Of a DNA stretch of 64,000 nucleotides, positions 8,238 to 16,502 are shown in pieces. Made by a program: the position numbers and the translations under genes. Below the pieces are notes generated by a model. The model searched no databases and was not told where the DNA came from. It saw only the letters and a program-made list of their open reading frames with translations. This DNA comes from Acidobacteriota bacterium (lineage in GTDB: Bacteria; Acidobacteriota; Blastocatellia; Pyrinomonadales; Pyrinomonadaceae): NCBI GenBank assembly GCA_003223025.1, contig QHXR01000017.1, positions 48,659 to 112,658 on the forward strand, given 5' to 3'. Every line of letters begins with the position of its first letter. Position 1 is the first letter of the stretch.

Positions 8238-8358
8238 AACTAGATCGATTCAACCGCTCCCACGGGATGCCTTTGAGGAAGCTCTGAAGCAGGCGAGTCG
8301 GAAAGTTTCTCAATCTGATTCAGATCAAGGCAAGAAACGTAAGACGGATTCAGATTGA
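8170..8358 (+). CDS. Small basic protein overlapping the Ntn-hydrolase gene
   Basis: A 62-aa protein beginning MTKQKQSS, rich in Lys, Ser and Gln with no hydrophobic core, so probably disordered or nucleic-acid or partner binding. It starts inside the last 68 bases of the Ntn-hydrolase gene in another frame and ends just before the terminator at 8381, suggesting translational coupling. A start 15 bases earlier (8155) is possible. No family recognised. The overlap and terminator placement are the main support. Confidence 0.5.
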   Translation: MTKQKQSSTESPSTKRPGRSGGKTRSIQPLPRDAFEEALKQASRKVSQSDSDQGKKRKTDSD

Positions 8359-8380
8359 TTTAGAACCGTTTAGAAAATAA

Positions 8381-8409
8381 AAAAGGCGAACGCGGGAACG
8401 TTGCCTTTT
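8381..8409 (+). terminator. Intrinsic terminator of the passenger operon
   Basis: AAAAGGC and GCCTTTT flank an inner AACG / CGTT pairing, with an A-rich lead and a T-rich tail. It is 23 bases after the small gene's stop. Confidence 0.65.
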
Positions 8410-8459
8410 CACTCCAAACATTTTGCCTGGTAGCTGACTGCTAAGGACAGTTTACCATT

Positions 8460-8702
8460 ATGCAAAGTGAAAAAATCGAAACAGAATTAGCGAAGATTCA
8501 AAGTCTTCTCGTTAGCGGTGATACCAGCGAGCGCCAGTATGAGCAACTCTACGCAGCTCAACAAGCGCTCGCGTGGGCGTTAGATGAACGGGTGGCGAAG
8601 GCCCCGGTCGCAATGATCTTGCAGGGCGGCGTCTCCGCTCCCGTTCAGTCCGATTACATCCCGATCTCTACGGACATTCCGGCAGAGACAGTAAGTTGTT
8701 AG
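8460..8702 (+). CDS. Hypothetical helical protein, 80 aa (mobile-element passenger)
   Basis: It begins MQSEKIETELAKIQSLLVSG. The first 55 residues are predicted amphipathic helix (coiled-coil-like heptads, Gln/Glu/Leu rich), followed by a more polar tail ending AETVSC. AAGGA lies about 14 bases upstream. It overlaps the tail of the convergent DUF3892 pseudogene by 35 bases. No family recognised. The composition is protein-like, so it is retained with moderate confidence. Confidence 0.5.
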   Translation: MQSEKIETELAKIQSLLVSGDTSERQYEQLYAAQQALAWALDERVAKAPVAMILQGGVSAPVQSDYIPISTDIPAETVSC

Positions 8703-8956
8703 GTTGTTCACCATCAGCGCGGGTCTTGATGTACTTGTTCCCAAACTGGCTTGTCGCGACAATTACATCAACCGAGCTGCCGCCGACAAGAACATAATAG
8801 TCGTAGGTGCCGCGCCTCAATGTCCGAGATCGCTTGCTGCTGCGACCTCTTCCAACGGACACCATCGGAACGTATGCCACCTATGGAAAGGATGCGTTCG
8901 TGCGCGCTGGTTCGGTTCGATTTGTTAATGCAACCAATCTGTACTCGTATAGCCAT
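8668..8956 (-). pseudogene. DUF3892 protein gene, frameshifted
   Basis: The N-terminal half begins MAIRVQIGCINKSNRTSAHE at 8956 and runs through WKRSQQQAISDIEA. The C-terminal half continues in another frame with GTYDYYVLVGG and ends KYIKTRADGEQPNNLLSLP. Joined, they make a complete DUF3892 protein of about 95 aa. The two frames meet at about 8811-8813, where removing one base restores DIEAGTYDYYV, so the lesion is a single-base insertion or a sequencing error. DUF3892 proteins are short, of unknown function and often found in accessory DNA. Confidence 0.8.
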
Positions 8957-9060
8957 TGTTTTGTGTAGGAACGATATTTCCCTCGCTCCATCCGGGTCCT
9001 TCAGCCTAGTAACGGGGCCGTTGACACAGGACACAAAATTTTCGTATTCTTAGACGCAGT

Positions 9061-9303
9061 TCAAGCGTCTGTTTGCGTGTCCCGCGTCAACAGCATTTCT
9101 ACAAAGCCCGTGTGCAACCACGGGTTTTTGCTTTGTTCGATTACCCCTTGTTCCCCTTGGTCTATACCCCTTGAATTGAAAAAACCACCTTGAAAACGAC
9201 AGCTAGAAAGTTCGTTTTCGCGTGTGGTTAGTGGTGGACAGGATCCTTTCTCTGCCCGTGCTAAAAGCGTAGCACAGTTTTCACAGATAAAACAATCGCC
9301 CAA
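9061..9303 (-). CDS. Doubtful 80-aa ORF with a CxxC motif next to the transposase gene
   Basis: It starts at a TTG and contains CFICENC near the N-terminus, which could be half of a zinc site, but only one clear pair is present and no ribosome binding site is evident. It lies 42 bases downstream of the transposase stop on the same strand. A hairpin at 9108-9125 falls within it. It may be a gene remnant. Nothing else in the 8957-9344 stretch looks coding. Confidence 0.25.
   Translation of the reverse strand: MGDCFICENCATLLARAEKGSCPPLTTRENELSSCRFQGGFFNSRGIDQGEQGVIEQSKNPWLHTGFVEMLLTRDTQTDA
9104..9130 (+). terminator. Hairpin with T-tract (probable terminator)
   Basis: CCCGTG (9108-9113) pairs with CACGGG (9120-9125) and is followed by TTTTT on the plus strand. 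It could end plus-strand transcription of the passenger genes before it reads into the transposase as antisense. Confidence 0.55.
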
Positions 9304-9344
9304 CGTCGGAAGTTCTTTGTTTTAAACGGTTTGCGCCTTTTCGG

Positions 9345-10238
9345 TTATTTATCCTTTCTCACTTGTTGAATGAACGAAATAAACATCGGAGTAATGTCGT
9401 TTCGGCGGTTGTAGCGAAACGAGTATTCGTTGATGTAGTTTTGTAGATAATTGCGCTCGACTCGACCGCGATAGACGCCACGCAGACCGCCTTTCATCAA
9501 AGACCAAAAGCCCTCGATTGTATTTGTATGAGACTCGCCAACTACCCACTGTTTTTTCGCATGACTCGATTTTTGATGTTCATAGCCATGAAGCTTGAGA
9601 GTCGCGTAAGCATGCCACTCGTCCGTGTGAATGATCGAATCGACCGTGACGTTTTCTTGCACGAAAGGGATCAACGTTGCTCGTCTGGCATCGGGAACGA
9701 TTTCCGCTTTGACCGATCCTTCACGCTCCACAGCGCCAACAACGATAGTTTTGTTTACGGCTCCGCGACCGGGTGTCTTGCTGCCCTTCTTTCGACCGCC
9801 TACATAAGTTTCATCGACTTCGACCGAACCACTCAGACGCGGCGATTCATCGAGCATCTCGCGGATCTTCTGAAACATTCTCCACGCAGTTTTGTACGTC
9901 ACGCCGAGTTCTCTTTCAAGTTGCTTGGCAGAGATGCCGCATCGAGTCGATGCCATGAGAAAGATCGCGTAGAACCAATCTGTGAGAGGTGTAGAGGACT
10001 TGTGATAGATCGTGTCAGCGGTCGGGTGAACATGATTACCGCAGAACTGGCATGAGTAACTTTTGCGACCTTGAACGCGATAGTGATTAGTCACCTTTTC
10101 GCATTTGTTACAATGGATTCCGTCAGGATAGAGATAATCTTTGAGCCAGTCCAAACAAACATCATCGTTCGGAAACTGTTTACGAAAATCCTTGACCGTG
10201 TACTTTTCCATTCTCGATTTCGGTGCTTTGTTTCTCAT
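9345..10238 (-). CDS. IS1595-family (ISXO2-like) DDE transposase
   Basis: A 297-aa protein. An N-terminal zinc ribbon (C43/C46 in CNKC and C63/C66 in CQFC) is followed by a helix-turn-helix region (GISAKQLERELGVTYKTAWR). The ISXO2-like catalytic domain has D142 in VEVDETYVGGRKKG, D206 in IIHTDEWHAY and HTNTIEGFWSLMKGG carrying N239/E242. Length and order match the family, and no frameshift is visible, so the element may still be active. An internal ATG (MEKYTV, 10211) is an alternative start. It lies at the right end of the element, transcribed inward toward the passengers. Confidence 0.95.
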   Translation of the reverse strand: MRNKAPKSRMEKYTVKDFRKQFPNDDVCLDWLKDYLYPDGIHCNKCEKVTNHYRVQGRKSYSCQFCGNHVHPTADTIYHKSSTPLTDWFYAIFLMASTRCGISAKQLERELGVTYKTAWRMFQKIREMLDESPRLSGSVEVDETYVGGRKKGSKTPGRGAVNKTIVVGAVEREGSVKAEIVPDARRATLIPFVQENVTVDSIIHTDEWHAYATLKLHGYEHQKSSHAKKQWVVGESHTNTIEGFWSLMKGGLRGVYRGRVERNYLQNYINEYSFRYNRRNDITPMFISFIQQVRKDK

Positions 10239-10276
10239 GATGGGACAAAGTTACCATAAGAATTACCTACAGTCAA

Positions 10277-10314
10277 GGGATAAGTACGTTACCTAATTAC
10301 GTAATTAATTAATG
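10277..10314 (-). repeat. Right terminal inverted repeat of the IS1595-like element
   Basis: It begins GGGATAAGTACGTTACCTAA and ends AATTAATTAATG. It is the inverted partner of 7205-7242. The transposase start lies 39 bases inside it. Confidence 0.85.
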
Positions 10315-10324
10315 AGGAAGACAT

Positions 10325-10963
10325 ATGGACGAATTTAAAAAAGAAATAATCGAATACGCTGAGAGTTTTACTTCGGATGAAAGTCCTGTGCTTCGTGAGT
10401 TGCGCGAACATTGCTACGCACAATACGAAGACAAAGCGATGCTTTCCGGATTTGTGCAGGGCCGTGTGTTGAGTATGTTCTCGCGGATGATCCGTCCGCG
10501 CGTCGTGCTCGAGATCGGAACGTATCTCGGCTACTCGGCGCTCTGTTTTGCCGAAGGATTGGTCGACGGCGGTAAGGTCATCACACTCGATGTGAATGAA
10601 GAGACGAATAAGGTAGCGAGGTCGTTCGTCGAGAAAAGCGAGTACAAAGACCGGATCGAGTTTCATCTCGGAAATGGAGTGGATGTCATTCCATCGCTGC
10701 CCGAAACGTTCGATCTCGTCTTCATCGACGCCGACAAGCCGAACTACACGAACTACTACAACCTCGTCTTCGACAAAGTTCGTACGGGCGGGTTTATCAT
10801 CGCCGACAATGTTCTCTGGAGCGGAAAGGTTCTCGCACCCGATGATGAGAACGCTGAGGCGCTGCATTCTTTCAATCAGATGGTGCGTGCGGATGACCGA
10901 GTGTCGAATGTTCTTTTGCCGATCCGCGATGGGTTGATGGTTGTATGTAAGAACTGGTTTTGA
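10325..10963 (+). CDS. SAM-dependent O-methyltransferase (caffeoyl-CoA OMT-like)
   Basis: A 212-aa class I methyltransferase of the OMT family 3 type. Motif I is VLEIGTYLGYSALCFAEGL. The metal and SAM motif FDLVFIDADKPNYTNYY and GGFIIADNVLWSGKV follow in the canonical order. Family members methylate catechol-type oxygens with a divalent metal; the substrate here is unknown. The ribosome binding site GAGGAAG (10314-10320) directly abuts the mobile element, so its original promoter has probably been displaced. The stop lies in the left arm of a palindrome. Confidence 0.92.
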   Translation: MDEFKKEIIEYAESFTSDESPVLRELREHCYAQYEDKAMLSGFVQGRVLSMFSRMIRPRVVLEIGTYLGYSALCFAEGLVDGGKVITLDVNEETNKVARSFVEKSEYKDRIEFHLGNGVDVIPSLPETFDLVFIDADKPNYTNYYNLVFDKVRTGGFIIADNVLWSGKVLAPDDENAEALHSFNQMVRADDRVSNVLLPIRDGLMVVCKNWF

Positions 10964-11023
10964 GTACCGCCTTTAGGCGGCCAATTGCAAAATCGAAAAT
11001 TAGCCGCCTAAAGGCGGTACTCA
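10961..11023. repeat. Palindromic element (GAGTACCGCCTTTAGGCGG)
   Basis: The arms 10961-10982 and 11002-11023 are near-perfect inverted copies, and each arm is itself palindromic (CCGCCTTTAGGCGG). It overlaps the TGA of the O-methyltransferase gene and could double as a terminator-like hairpin, though it has no long T-tract. Confidence 0.85.
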
Positions 11024-11127
11024 AACCTTTTCCTCACCCGAATTGATGATTACAACCCGATCTCTAATCGCTAAACTCCTTATATACGCTTTGCTCGAAC
11101 AAGCGAAGAGGAACAAGGAGAAGACAG

Positions 11128-11826
11128 ATGATCAACATCAGACGATCGAACGAACGCGGGCATGCAAATCACGGCTGGCTCGACACGCATTTTTCATTTT
11201 CATTCGCGGACTATTACGATCCGAACTTTATGGGCTTTCGAAATCTTCGTGTCATAAACGAAGACTTCATCGAACCCGGTCAGGGATTTCCGAAGCATGG
11301 CCACCGTGACATGGAGATCATTACATATATGATCTCGGGCGAGATTTCACATCGCGACTCGATGGGCAACGGCGAGACGATCCATCCGAATGAAGTGCAG
11401 CGGATGACAGCAGGAACCGGTGTTCTGCACAGCGAATACAGTTCGCCGACGGATCGGACGCACCTTCTGCAGATCTGGATTCTGCCTGAAAAGAGAAATC
11501 TTCAACCGGGCTATGAGCAGAAGGAATTTCCACCGGTGGAAAAACAAGGAAAGCTCAAACTGATCGCTTCGCGCGGCGGCGATGACGGTTCGGTCCATAT
11601 CAATCAGGACGTAAAGGTTTACGCATCGGTGCTGAACGAGGGCGAAGCAGCCGATCTTGAGATCACGGAAGGACGCCACGCATGGATCCAATTGATCTCG
11701 GGAGAGCTCGATGTGAACGGCGATAACCTTCAAGCGGGTGATGGAGCGGCGATCAGCGACGAAACGAGTCTGAAACTGAGGTCGCTGAAGGCGAACAGTG
11801 AGTTTTTGCTATTCGATCTGAATTAA
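11128..11826 (+). CDS. Pirin-family protein (YhaK/quercetinase-like bicupin)
   Basis: A 232-aa protein of two cupin folds. The N-terminal cupin shows the pirin metal pattern FPKHGHRDMEIITYMISG, then ISHRDSMGNGETIHPNEVQ and GTGVLHSEYS, giving the His/His/His/Glu ligand set. The C-terminal cupin is divergent, as usual. Bacterial members can have quercetin 2,3-dioxygenase activity or act as redox-responsive proteins. The start follows AAGGAG at 11115-11120. It is a single gene with its own terminator. Confidence 0.92.
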   Translation: MINIRRSNERGHANHGWLDTHFSFSFADYYDPNFMGFRNLRVINEDFIEPGQGFPKHGHRDMEIITYMISGEISHRDSMGNGETIHPNEVQRMTAGTGVLHSEYSSPTDRTHLLQIWILPEKRNLQPGYEQKEFPPVEKQGKLKLIASRGGDDGSVHINQDVKVYASVLNEGEAADLEITEGRHAWIQLISGELDVNGDNLQAGDGAAISDETSLKLRSLKANSEFLLFDLN

Positions 11827-11878
11827 GGGAGTACGAAGTAATTCCCGGACGTTTTGGAGAGCAATTTACGGGGATGAA

Positions 11879-11918
11879 GGGATTATGAGGATGGAATTCC
11901 TCGTAATCCCCATTTTGT
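11879..11918 (+). terminator. Terminator-like hairpin after the pirin gene
   Basis: GGGATTATGAGG (11879-11890) pairs with CCTCGTAATCCC (11899-11910) and is followed by CATTTTGTTT. Confidence 0.7.
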
Positions 11919-12383
11919 TTGGCCGAACATTGCAAGACCGAATTTGATAAAGAGCTGTCGATGATCTTGTCGTAGAATCATTTTAGCCGCAAATTCTGGC
12001 GGATGGCGTTGATCTGATTCTCTTTTCCGCGTTTTCTACGTAAATCCGCGGATGACTGCTTTTTTGGTACCGCCCGCCCTGCAACTGTAGCCCCAATGTA
12101 GCCACCTTCGTTACGGCGATGAATCGGAGCAACCGACGGATTGCACGAATCGCGTTTTTAAATTTCTCGGTTTTTGAACGGCCATTTTGCGGATGCTTAG
12201 GCTATGCCCCAATTCAGAAAGTGCATCTAAGGAATCGAGCGCCGCCTTCCGACCTTATTGATTCTTCCCTCGGTGAGGCGCCGCAACGGTCTATGAACGC
12301 GATTATTTGATGTCATTGAAAATGCGTCTCGAAAAGACGAGAATGAAATTGGGCGACACGCGTATCGTCCGAGGACCCAAGAA
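11919..12383. other. 465-bp intergenic region before clpA
   Basis: No ORF here has convincing composition or a ribosome binding site, and I see no palindromic element. It presumably holds the clpA promoter and leader. No clpS gene is present. Confidence 0.5.
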
Positions 12384-14627
12384 ATGCTGACCAAGGAAGT
12401 AGAAGAAACCCTGAGCCTGGCTGTCGATGAGGCCGTAAAATACAAACATGAGTACGTGACTCTCGAGCACTTGCTCTATGCGCTCGTGCAAAACAGCTCG
12501 GCGGCAGACGTGCTGACTCACTGCGGTGCAGATCTTCAAACCCTTCGCGATTCGCTCCTCGATTATTTTCGGGATGTGCTCGAAAAGATGCCCGAGGGCA
12601 CGAGGCATCTTCCGGAACTGACCTCAACATTTCAATCGACGATCCAATACGCGGTGCTCCAGGCCGAAGGCAGCGGCCAGCCAACCGTCGACGGCGGCAA
12701 CATTCTCGCGGCGTTTTATCAGGCAGAGCAAAGCTATGCAGTTTACCTACTTCTGCAGCAGGGCGTGACGCGGCTCGATATTCTGAATTACATCTCGCAC
12801 GGCATCTCGAAGATCGACACGGGCGGACCGTTTTCAGAACCGTTCGATGATGAAGAATTTGCAGGCGTCTCGCCGGGCGAACGTAAGAAACCGCTCGAGA
12901 GTTTTACTGACGAGCTCGTAGAGCGCGCCGCGAACGGACAGATCGATCCGATCGTCGGACGCACGGCAGAGATCGAACGAACTATCCAAGTATTGTGTCG
13001 TCGCAAGAAAAATAATCCGCTCTATGTCGGCGAGCCCGGTGTTGGCAAAACCGCCTTGGCCGAAGGCCTCGCGTTGAAGATCAGTCAGGGCGACGTGCCG
13101 GACGTTTTGAAGGACGCAAAAGTTTTTGCCCTCGACATGGGTGCGGTGCTCGCGGGTACGCGCTATCGCGGAGATTTCGAGCAGCGTTTTAAATCCATCG
13201 TCAACGAACTTAAGAAACATCCGAACGCGATCCTCTTTATCGATGAGATCCACACGATCGTCGGAGCCGGGTCGGTGCAAGGCGGATCGATGGACGCCTC
13301 GAATATTTTGAAGCCGGCGCTCGCGGCGGGTGAGCTTCGTTGCATCGGATCGACCACGTACGCCGAATACAAGGCGGCGTTCGAACGCGACCGCGCACTC
13401 GCCCGGCGTTTTCAAAAGATCGAGATCGGAGAGCCGACGGTCGAGGAAACTTACCAGATCCTTAAAGGCCTGAAGAAATTTTACGAAGAGCATCACGGCG
13501 TGCGATACAGTAACGAAGCGCTGAAGACGGCATCCGAACTCGCCGGAAAATACATCAACGATCGATATCTGCCGGACAAGGCGATCGATGTCATTGATGA
13601 AGTCGGTGCGTCGGTGAAATTGATGCCGGCGAACAAGCGTCCGAAAAGAGTTTCTGTGCAGATGGTCGAGAACACGATCGCCCGGATGGCGAAGGTTCCG
13701 CCGAAGACGGTTGTGGGCGATGAGAAGGTACGGCTGAAAAGTCTGCGCGGTGATATCAAGAAAACTATTTTCGGTCAGGACGAAGCGATTGACCGGATCG
13801 TCGACGCGATCCAGATATCGCGTGCCGGACTTGGCCATCAGACAAAGCCGGTCGGATCATTTCTATTCTCCGGTCCGACGGGCGTCGGTAAGACGGAAGT
13901 TTCGAAACAGCTCGCTGAAATTCTCGGCGTCGAGTTCATTCGCTTCGACATGAGCGAGTACGCCGAGCCGCACACGGTCTCGCGTCTGATCGGCGCACCG
14001 CCGGGATATGTCGGATACGATCAAGGAGGCCTGCTGACTGAAGCGATCATGCGAACGCCGCATGCGGTGCTCGTACTTGATGAGATCGAAAAAGCGCATC
14101 CGAACCTTTTCAATCTACTTTTGCAGGTGATGGATTCGGCAACGCTTACAGACAATAACGGGAAGAAAGCCGATTTCCGTAATGTCATCCTCATCATGAC
14201 GACGAACGCCGGTGCGCGAGAGCTTTCATCAGGCGGAGTCGGGTTCCGCAACACATCGGACACGAAAGGGAATGCGAAAGGCGTCATCGAGCGAACGTTC
14301 ACGCCCGAGTTTCGAAACCGACTCGATGCGTGGGTTCCATTCAAGCCGCTTGATACCGATGTCATAAAGCTTATCGTCGATAAGTTCATCAATGAGCTTA
14401 ACGGCCAGTTGGCTGAGAAACGCGTGATCGTGAAATTGGATGAGGCCGCTCGCGAATGGATGGCGAAGAATGGATTCGATGCTCGTTACGGAGCTCGGCC
14501 GATGGCGCGACTTATCCACGAGAAGTTGAAGCAGCCGCTGGCGAACGAAATCCTTTTTGGAAAACTCGTTAATCGTGGAAGCGTCGGCGTGACCATCGTA
14601 GAAGATGAGTTGAAAATGAATTTCTAA
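12384..14627 (+). CDS. clpA: ATP-dependent Clp protease ATP-binding subunit ClpA
   Basis: A 747-aa AAA+ unfoldase. An N-terminal double Clp repeat domain (LTKEVEETLSLAVDEA, LEHLLYALVQ) is followed by AAA-1 with GEPGVGKTALAEG and LFIDEIHTIVGAG, then AAA-2 with GPTGVGKTEVSKQL and VLDEIEKAHP. There is no long middle domain, which separates it from ClpB and ClpC. The ClpP-docking loop appears as GGVGFRN, in the position of IGL in Escherichia coli ClpA. With ClpP it degrades N-degron substrates delivered by ClpS; neither partner is in this window. A transferase-like N-degron gene lies 4 kb away. Confidence 0.95.
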   Translation: MLTKEVEETLSLAVDEAVKYKHEYVTLEHLLYALVQNSSAADVLTHCGADLQTLRDSLLDYFRDVLEKMPEGTRHLPELTSTFQSTIQYAVLQAEGSGQPTVDGGNILAAFYQAEQSYAVYLLLQQGVTRLDILNYISHGISKIDTGGPFSEPFDDEEFAGVSPGERKKPLESFTDELVERAANGQIDPIVGRTAEIERTIQVLCRRKKNNPLYVGEPGVGKTALAEGLALKISQGDVPDVLKDAKVFALDMGAVLAGTRYRGDFEQRFKSIVNELKKHPNAILFIDEIHTIVGAGSVQGGSMDASNILKPALAAGELRCIGSTTYAEYKAAFERDRALARRFQKIEIGEPTVEETYQILKGLKKFYEEHHGVRYSNEALKTASELAGKYINDRYLPDKAIDVIDEVGASVKLMPANKRPKRVSVQMVENTIARMAKVPPKTVVGDEKVRLKSLRGDIKKTIFGQDEAIDRIVDAIQISRAGLGHQTKPVGSFLFSGPTGVGKTEVSKQLAEILGVEFIRFDMSEYAEPHTVSRLIGAPPGYVGYDQGGLLTEAIMRTPHAVLVLDEIEKAHPNLFNLLLQVMDSATLTDNNGKKADFRNVILIMTTNAGARELSSGGVGFRNTSDTKGNAKGVIERTFTPEFRNRLDAWVPFKPLDTDVIKLIVDKFINELNGQLAEKRVIVKLDEAAREWMAKNGFDARYGARPMARLIHEKLKQPLANEILFGKLVNRGSVGVTIVEDELKMNF

Positions 14628-14656
14628 CGCGTTCGAATTTCAATTTAGAAAAAAGA

Positions 14657-14688
14657 AAAGGCCCGGCATTTCTGCCAGGCCTTTCTTG
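14657..14688. terminator. Bidirectional terminator between clpA and the H1-like gene
   Basis: AAAGGCCCGGCA and TGCCAGGCCTTT form a long stem with A-rich and T-rich sides, serving both convergent genes. Confidence 0.85.
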
Positions 14689-14703
14689 ATTATGTCTCGA
14701 AGA

Positions 14704-14982
14704 CTATTTCTTCCGCTTAGCGGCTGATTTCTTCGGAGCTGCTTTCTTTTTAGGAGCTGCTTTCTTTTTAGGAGCTGCTTTTTTCGGAGCAGCTTTCTTT
14801 TTCGGAGCGGCTTTCTTAGCGGCCGGTTTCTTCGCTGCTGGTTTCTTAGCAGCGGCTTTCTTCGGAGCAGCTTTCTTGGCTGCCGGTTTTTTAGCAGCGG
14901 CTTTTTTCGCCGCCGGTTTTTTAGCAGCGGGTTTTTTCGCTGCCGGTTTTTTCTTAGCTGGTGCTTTTTTTGCTGTTGCCAT
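14704..14982 (-). CDS. Histone H1-like Lys/Ala/Pro-repeat DNA-binding protein
   Basis: A 92-aa protein composed almost entirely of PAAKK, KKAAPKK and KKAAAKK repeats, ending SAAKRKK. This low-complexity, strongly cationic composition is that of bacterial H1-like (HctB/AlgP-tail) proteins, which condense DNA through charge. There is no other domain. The repeat DNA is prone to slippage, so length probably varies between strains. It is transcribed toward clpA and shares the bidirectional terminator. Confidence 0.85.
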   Translation of the reverse strand: MATAKKAPAKKKPAAKKPAAKKPAAKKAAAKKPAAKKAAPKKAAAKKPAAKKPAAKKAAPKKKAAPKKAAPKKKAAPKKKAAPKKSAAKRKK

Positions 14983-15281
14983 AGTTTTTTTTCTCGTGAT
15001 TGAAATAAGATAGAGCTTTAGTAGCCTCGATTAACGTACCACAATTTGAAAAAAATTTGTCAAGTTTTTTTTTCACGTCAAAAAAATTTCTTTACAGCAT
15101 TTGTGGAATATGTTTTTGATTTTTAATTTGCGCGTATCGCGCGAGAAACATTTCGTCGCATGCGCGTCGGGGTGAAAAAATTTCGAAAAGAATTTCTTGT
15201 CGACGCGCGGAATTATTTTGCGACTGCGCGTTTTGAAAATCGATTTCACAAAACGTGATAGCACAAATTTTATCATCACGC
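14983..15281. other. AT-rich intergenic region upstream of the H1-like gene
   Basis: 299 bases with long T and A runs, clearly more AT-rich than its surroundings. It should contain the promoter of the H1-like gene. A 68-codon ORF crosses it on the minus strand but looks like AT-rich noise. Confidence 0.5.
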
Positions 15282-16436
15282 TCAGCGCACTTTTTTGCGC
15301 AGCGTTACGACGATCGCATCACTCACTTTTCTCTCGCCTTCTTTGTCCGAAGGAGTGTTCACAACTTTTCCATCGAGGAACATCGTCGTCGATCCACCAC
15401 CGTCGAGATTCATCGCGTCAGTCGCCCCGATCGATAAAAGATATTCAGCGAGCTCCTGCAGATTCATTCCGATACTAACGCCCGGCTGACGTCCATCGAC
15501 GGTGATCATAAGAAACTTTCCGTCTTTCAATTTCGCAACGGCCGTACGCGGATGTCGCATTTCAGCGAATGATTTGCTGGCCTTTTCTCGTTCCCAGGTA
15601 ATATCGATCTTGCCGTTCATTAAGAGTTGAGAGACGCCGTTTGTAATATCTTCCGGCGGACCCGACATATTCGGGCGCCCATCTGAGATCTCACTCCATG
15701 CAGGCCGCAGAAGATCCCCGACTTTCATTTTTCTAAGCAGCGAAGCTGCTCCATCGCTCGCCGAAAGAACCCAGCCGTCTTTCGGGATCGCAGAATTGTT
15801 CGCAGAGATAGCTACGATTCGCTTACCGCGAATGATTACTTCAAGGCCGCTCGAATCAGTTTTTGTGTTCTTACCGAACTCAGGAGTGTAGACGATCACT
15901 TCGCCGGACTTTCGCTCGCGGTTGATTCCTTTGACGACTTCTTCTAGTTCTTCGTGCCGCCACCAAATATTTCCTCCGAACCTCAAATGCTGCATTGCGA
16001 TCTCGGTAAATTTGTTTCCGTTTCTAATTTGAAGTGCGATCCTTCCCAATGTTGGTTCGCTTATCAAAATATTGTCTATCGTTAATACGCCTGCCGCATC
16101 ACCCGAGAACTCGGTCTCGTCCTTTCTGAAAAATCCTCCGTTGATCGCTGCGATCGCATTGTTACGTTTAGCGATCTCCGACGTCGGCTCGACGCCGAGC
16201 GCTTTTTCAAATGCGTGATGAACATCAAGACGAACTTTTGTTAGATCTAGTCGCAGAAGATTTATCTTCACCGGATCATTACCGAGTTTCTGATCGACAT
16301 GTGCGTACTCGACGCCGGGATGAAGCGTCTTGAAATCCTGGGCCGAGGAATTGCCACAGAACGCATAGAGGAAGAAAAGCGCGGAAACTAAAACGGTAAA
16401 GCAGACGAACTGTGTTTTGTAAGTGCTGGATCTCAT
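15282..16436 (-). CDS. Secreted phosphodiester glycosidase-family protein (NAGPA/DUF2233 domain)
   Basis: A 384-aa protein with an N-terminal signal sequence (residues about 10-32, cleaved near NSSAQ). The NAGPA-like domain shows AIAAINGGFF, a central AISANNSAIP segment, and the signature FLMITVDGRQPGVSIGMN followed by ATDAMNLDGGGSTTMF. Relatives remove GlcNAc from phosphodiester-linked glycans or act in exopolysaccharide and spore-coat turnover; the exact substrate is unknown. It is divergent from the photolyase gene, with 66 bases between starts. Confidence 0.85.
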   Translation of the reverse strand: MRSSTYKTQFVCFTVLVSALFFLYAFCGNSSAQDFKTLHPGVEYAHVDQKLGNDPVKINLLRLDLTKVRLDVHHAFEKALGVEPTSEIAKRNNAIAAINGGFFRKDETEFSGDAAGVLTIDNILISEPTLGRIALQIRNGNKFTEIAMQHLRFGGNIWWRHEELEEVVKGINRERKSGEVIVYTPEFGKNTKTDSSGLEVIIRGKRIVAISANNSAIPKDGWVLSASDGAASLLRKMKVGDLLRPAWSEISDGRPNMSGPPEDITNGVSQLLMNGKIDITWEREKASKSFAEMRHPRTAVAKLKDGKFLMITVDGRQPGVSIGMNLQELAEYLLSIGATDAMNLDGGGSTTMFLDGKVVNTPSDKEGERKVSDAIVVTLRKKVR

Positions 16437-16502
16437 CTCTGTGTGCTCTGTGGCAAATCTTAACTGTGCTCAATTGCAAAAACTTTTCTATCATAACTTT
16501 GA

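Larger units (their letters stand above)
7205..10314. mobile_element. IS1595-family element with passenger genes (about 3.1 kb)
   Basis: Inverted ends at 7205-7242 and 10277-10314 agree at 35 of 38 positions and bound a self-contained block. The block holds an ISXO2-like transposase on the minus strand at the right and at least three passenger genes at the left. Passenger genes are known in the IS1595 family. It is inserted between the response regulator stop (7195) and the ribosome binding site of the O-methyltransferase gene (10315-10320). The exact tips and the target duplication cannot be fixed because both ends run into the palindromic ATTAATTA stretch. Confidence 0.85.

Noticed and set aside
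7205..10314. An 8-bp target duplication flanking the IS1595 element
   Set aside because: The ATTAATTA sequence at both ends is self-complementary and can be read as direct or inverted repeat, so a target duplication cannot be claimed.
12119..12310. 63-codon ORF before clpA
   Set aside because: No ribosome binding site and unconvincing composition.
14704..14982. Possibility that the Lys/Ala repeat ORF is simple-sequence DNA only
   Set aside because: It has a good start, a shared terminator and a composition typical of H1-like proteins, so it is kept as a gene.
15073..15279. 68-codon ORF on the minus strand upstream of the H1-like gene
   Set aside because: It is AT-rich, Lys/Phe-biased noise with no ribosome binding site, inside a promoter-like region.
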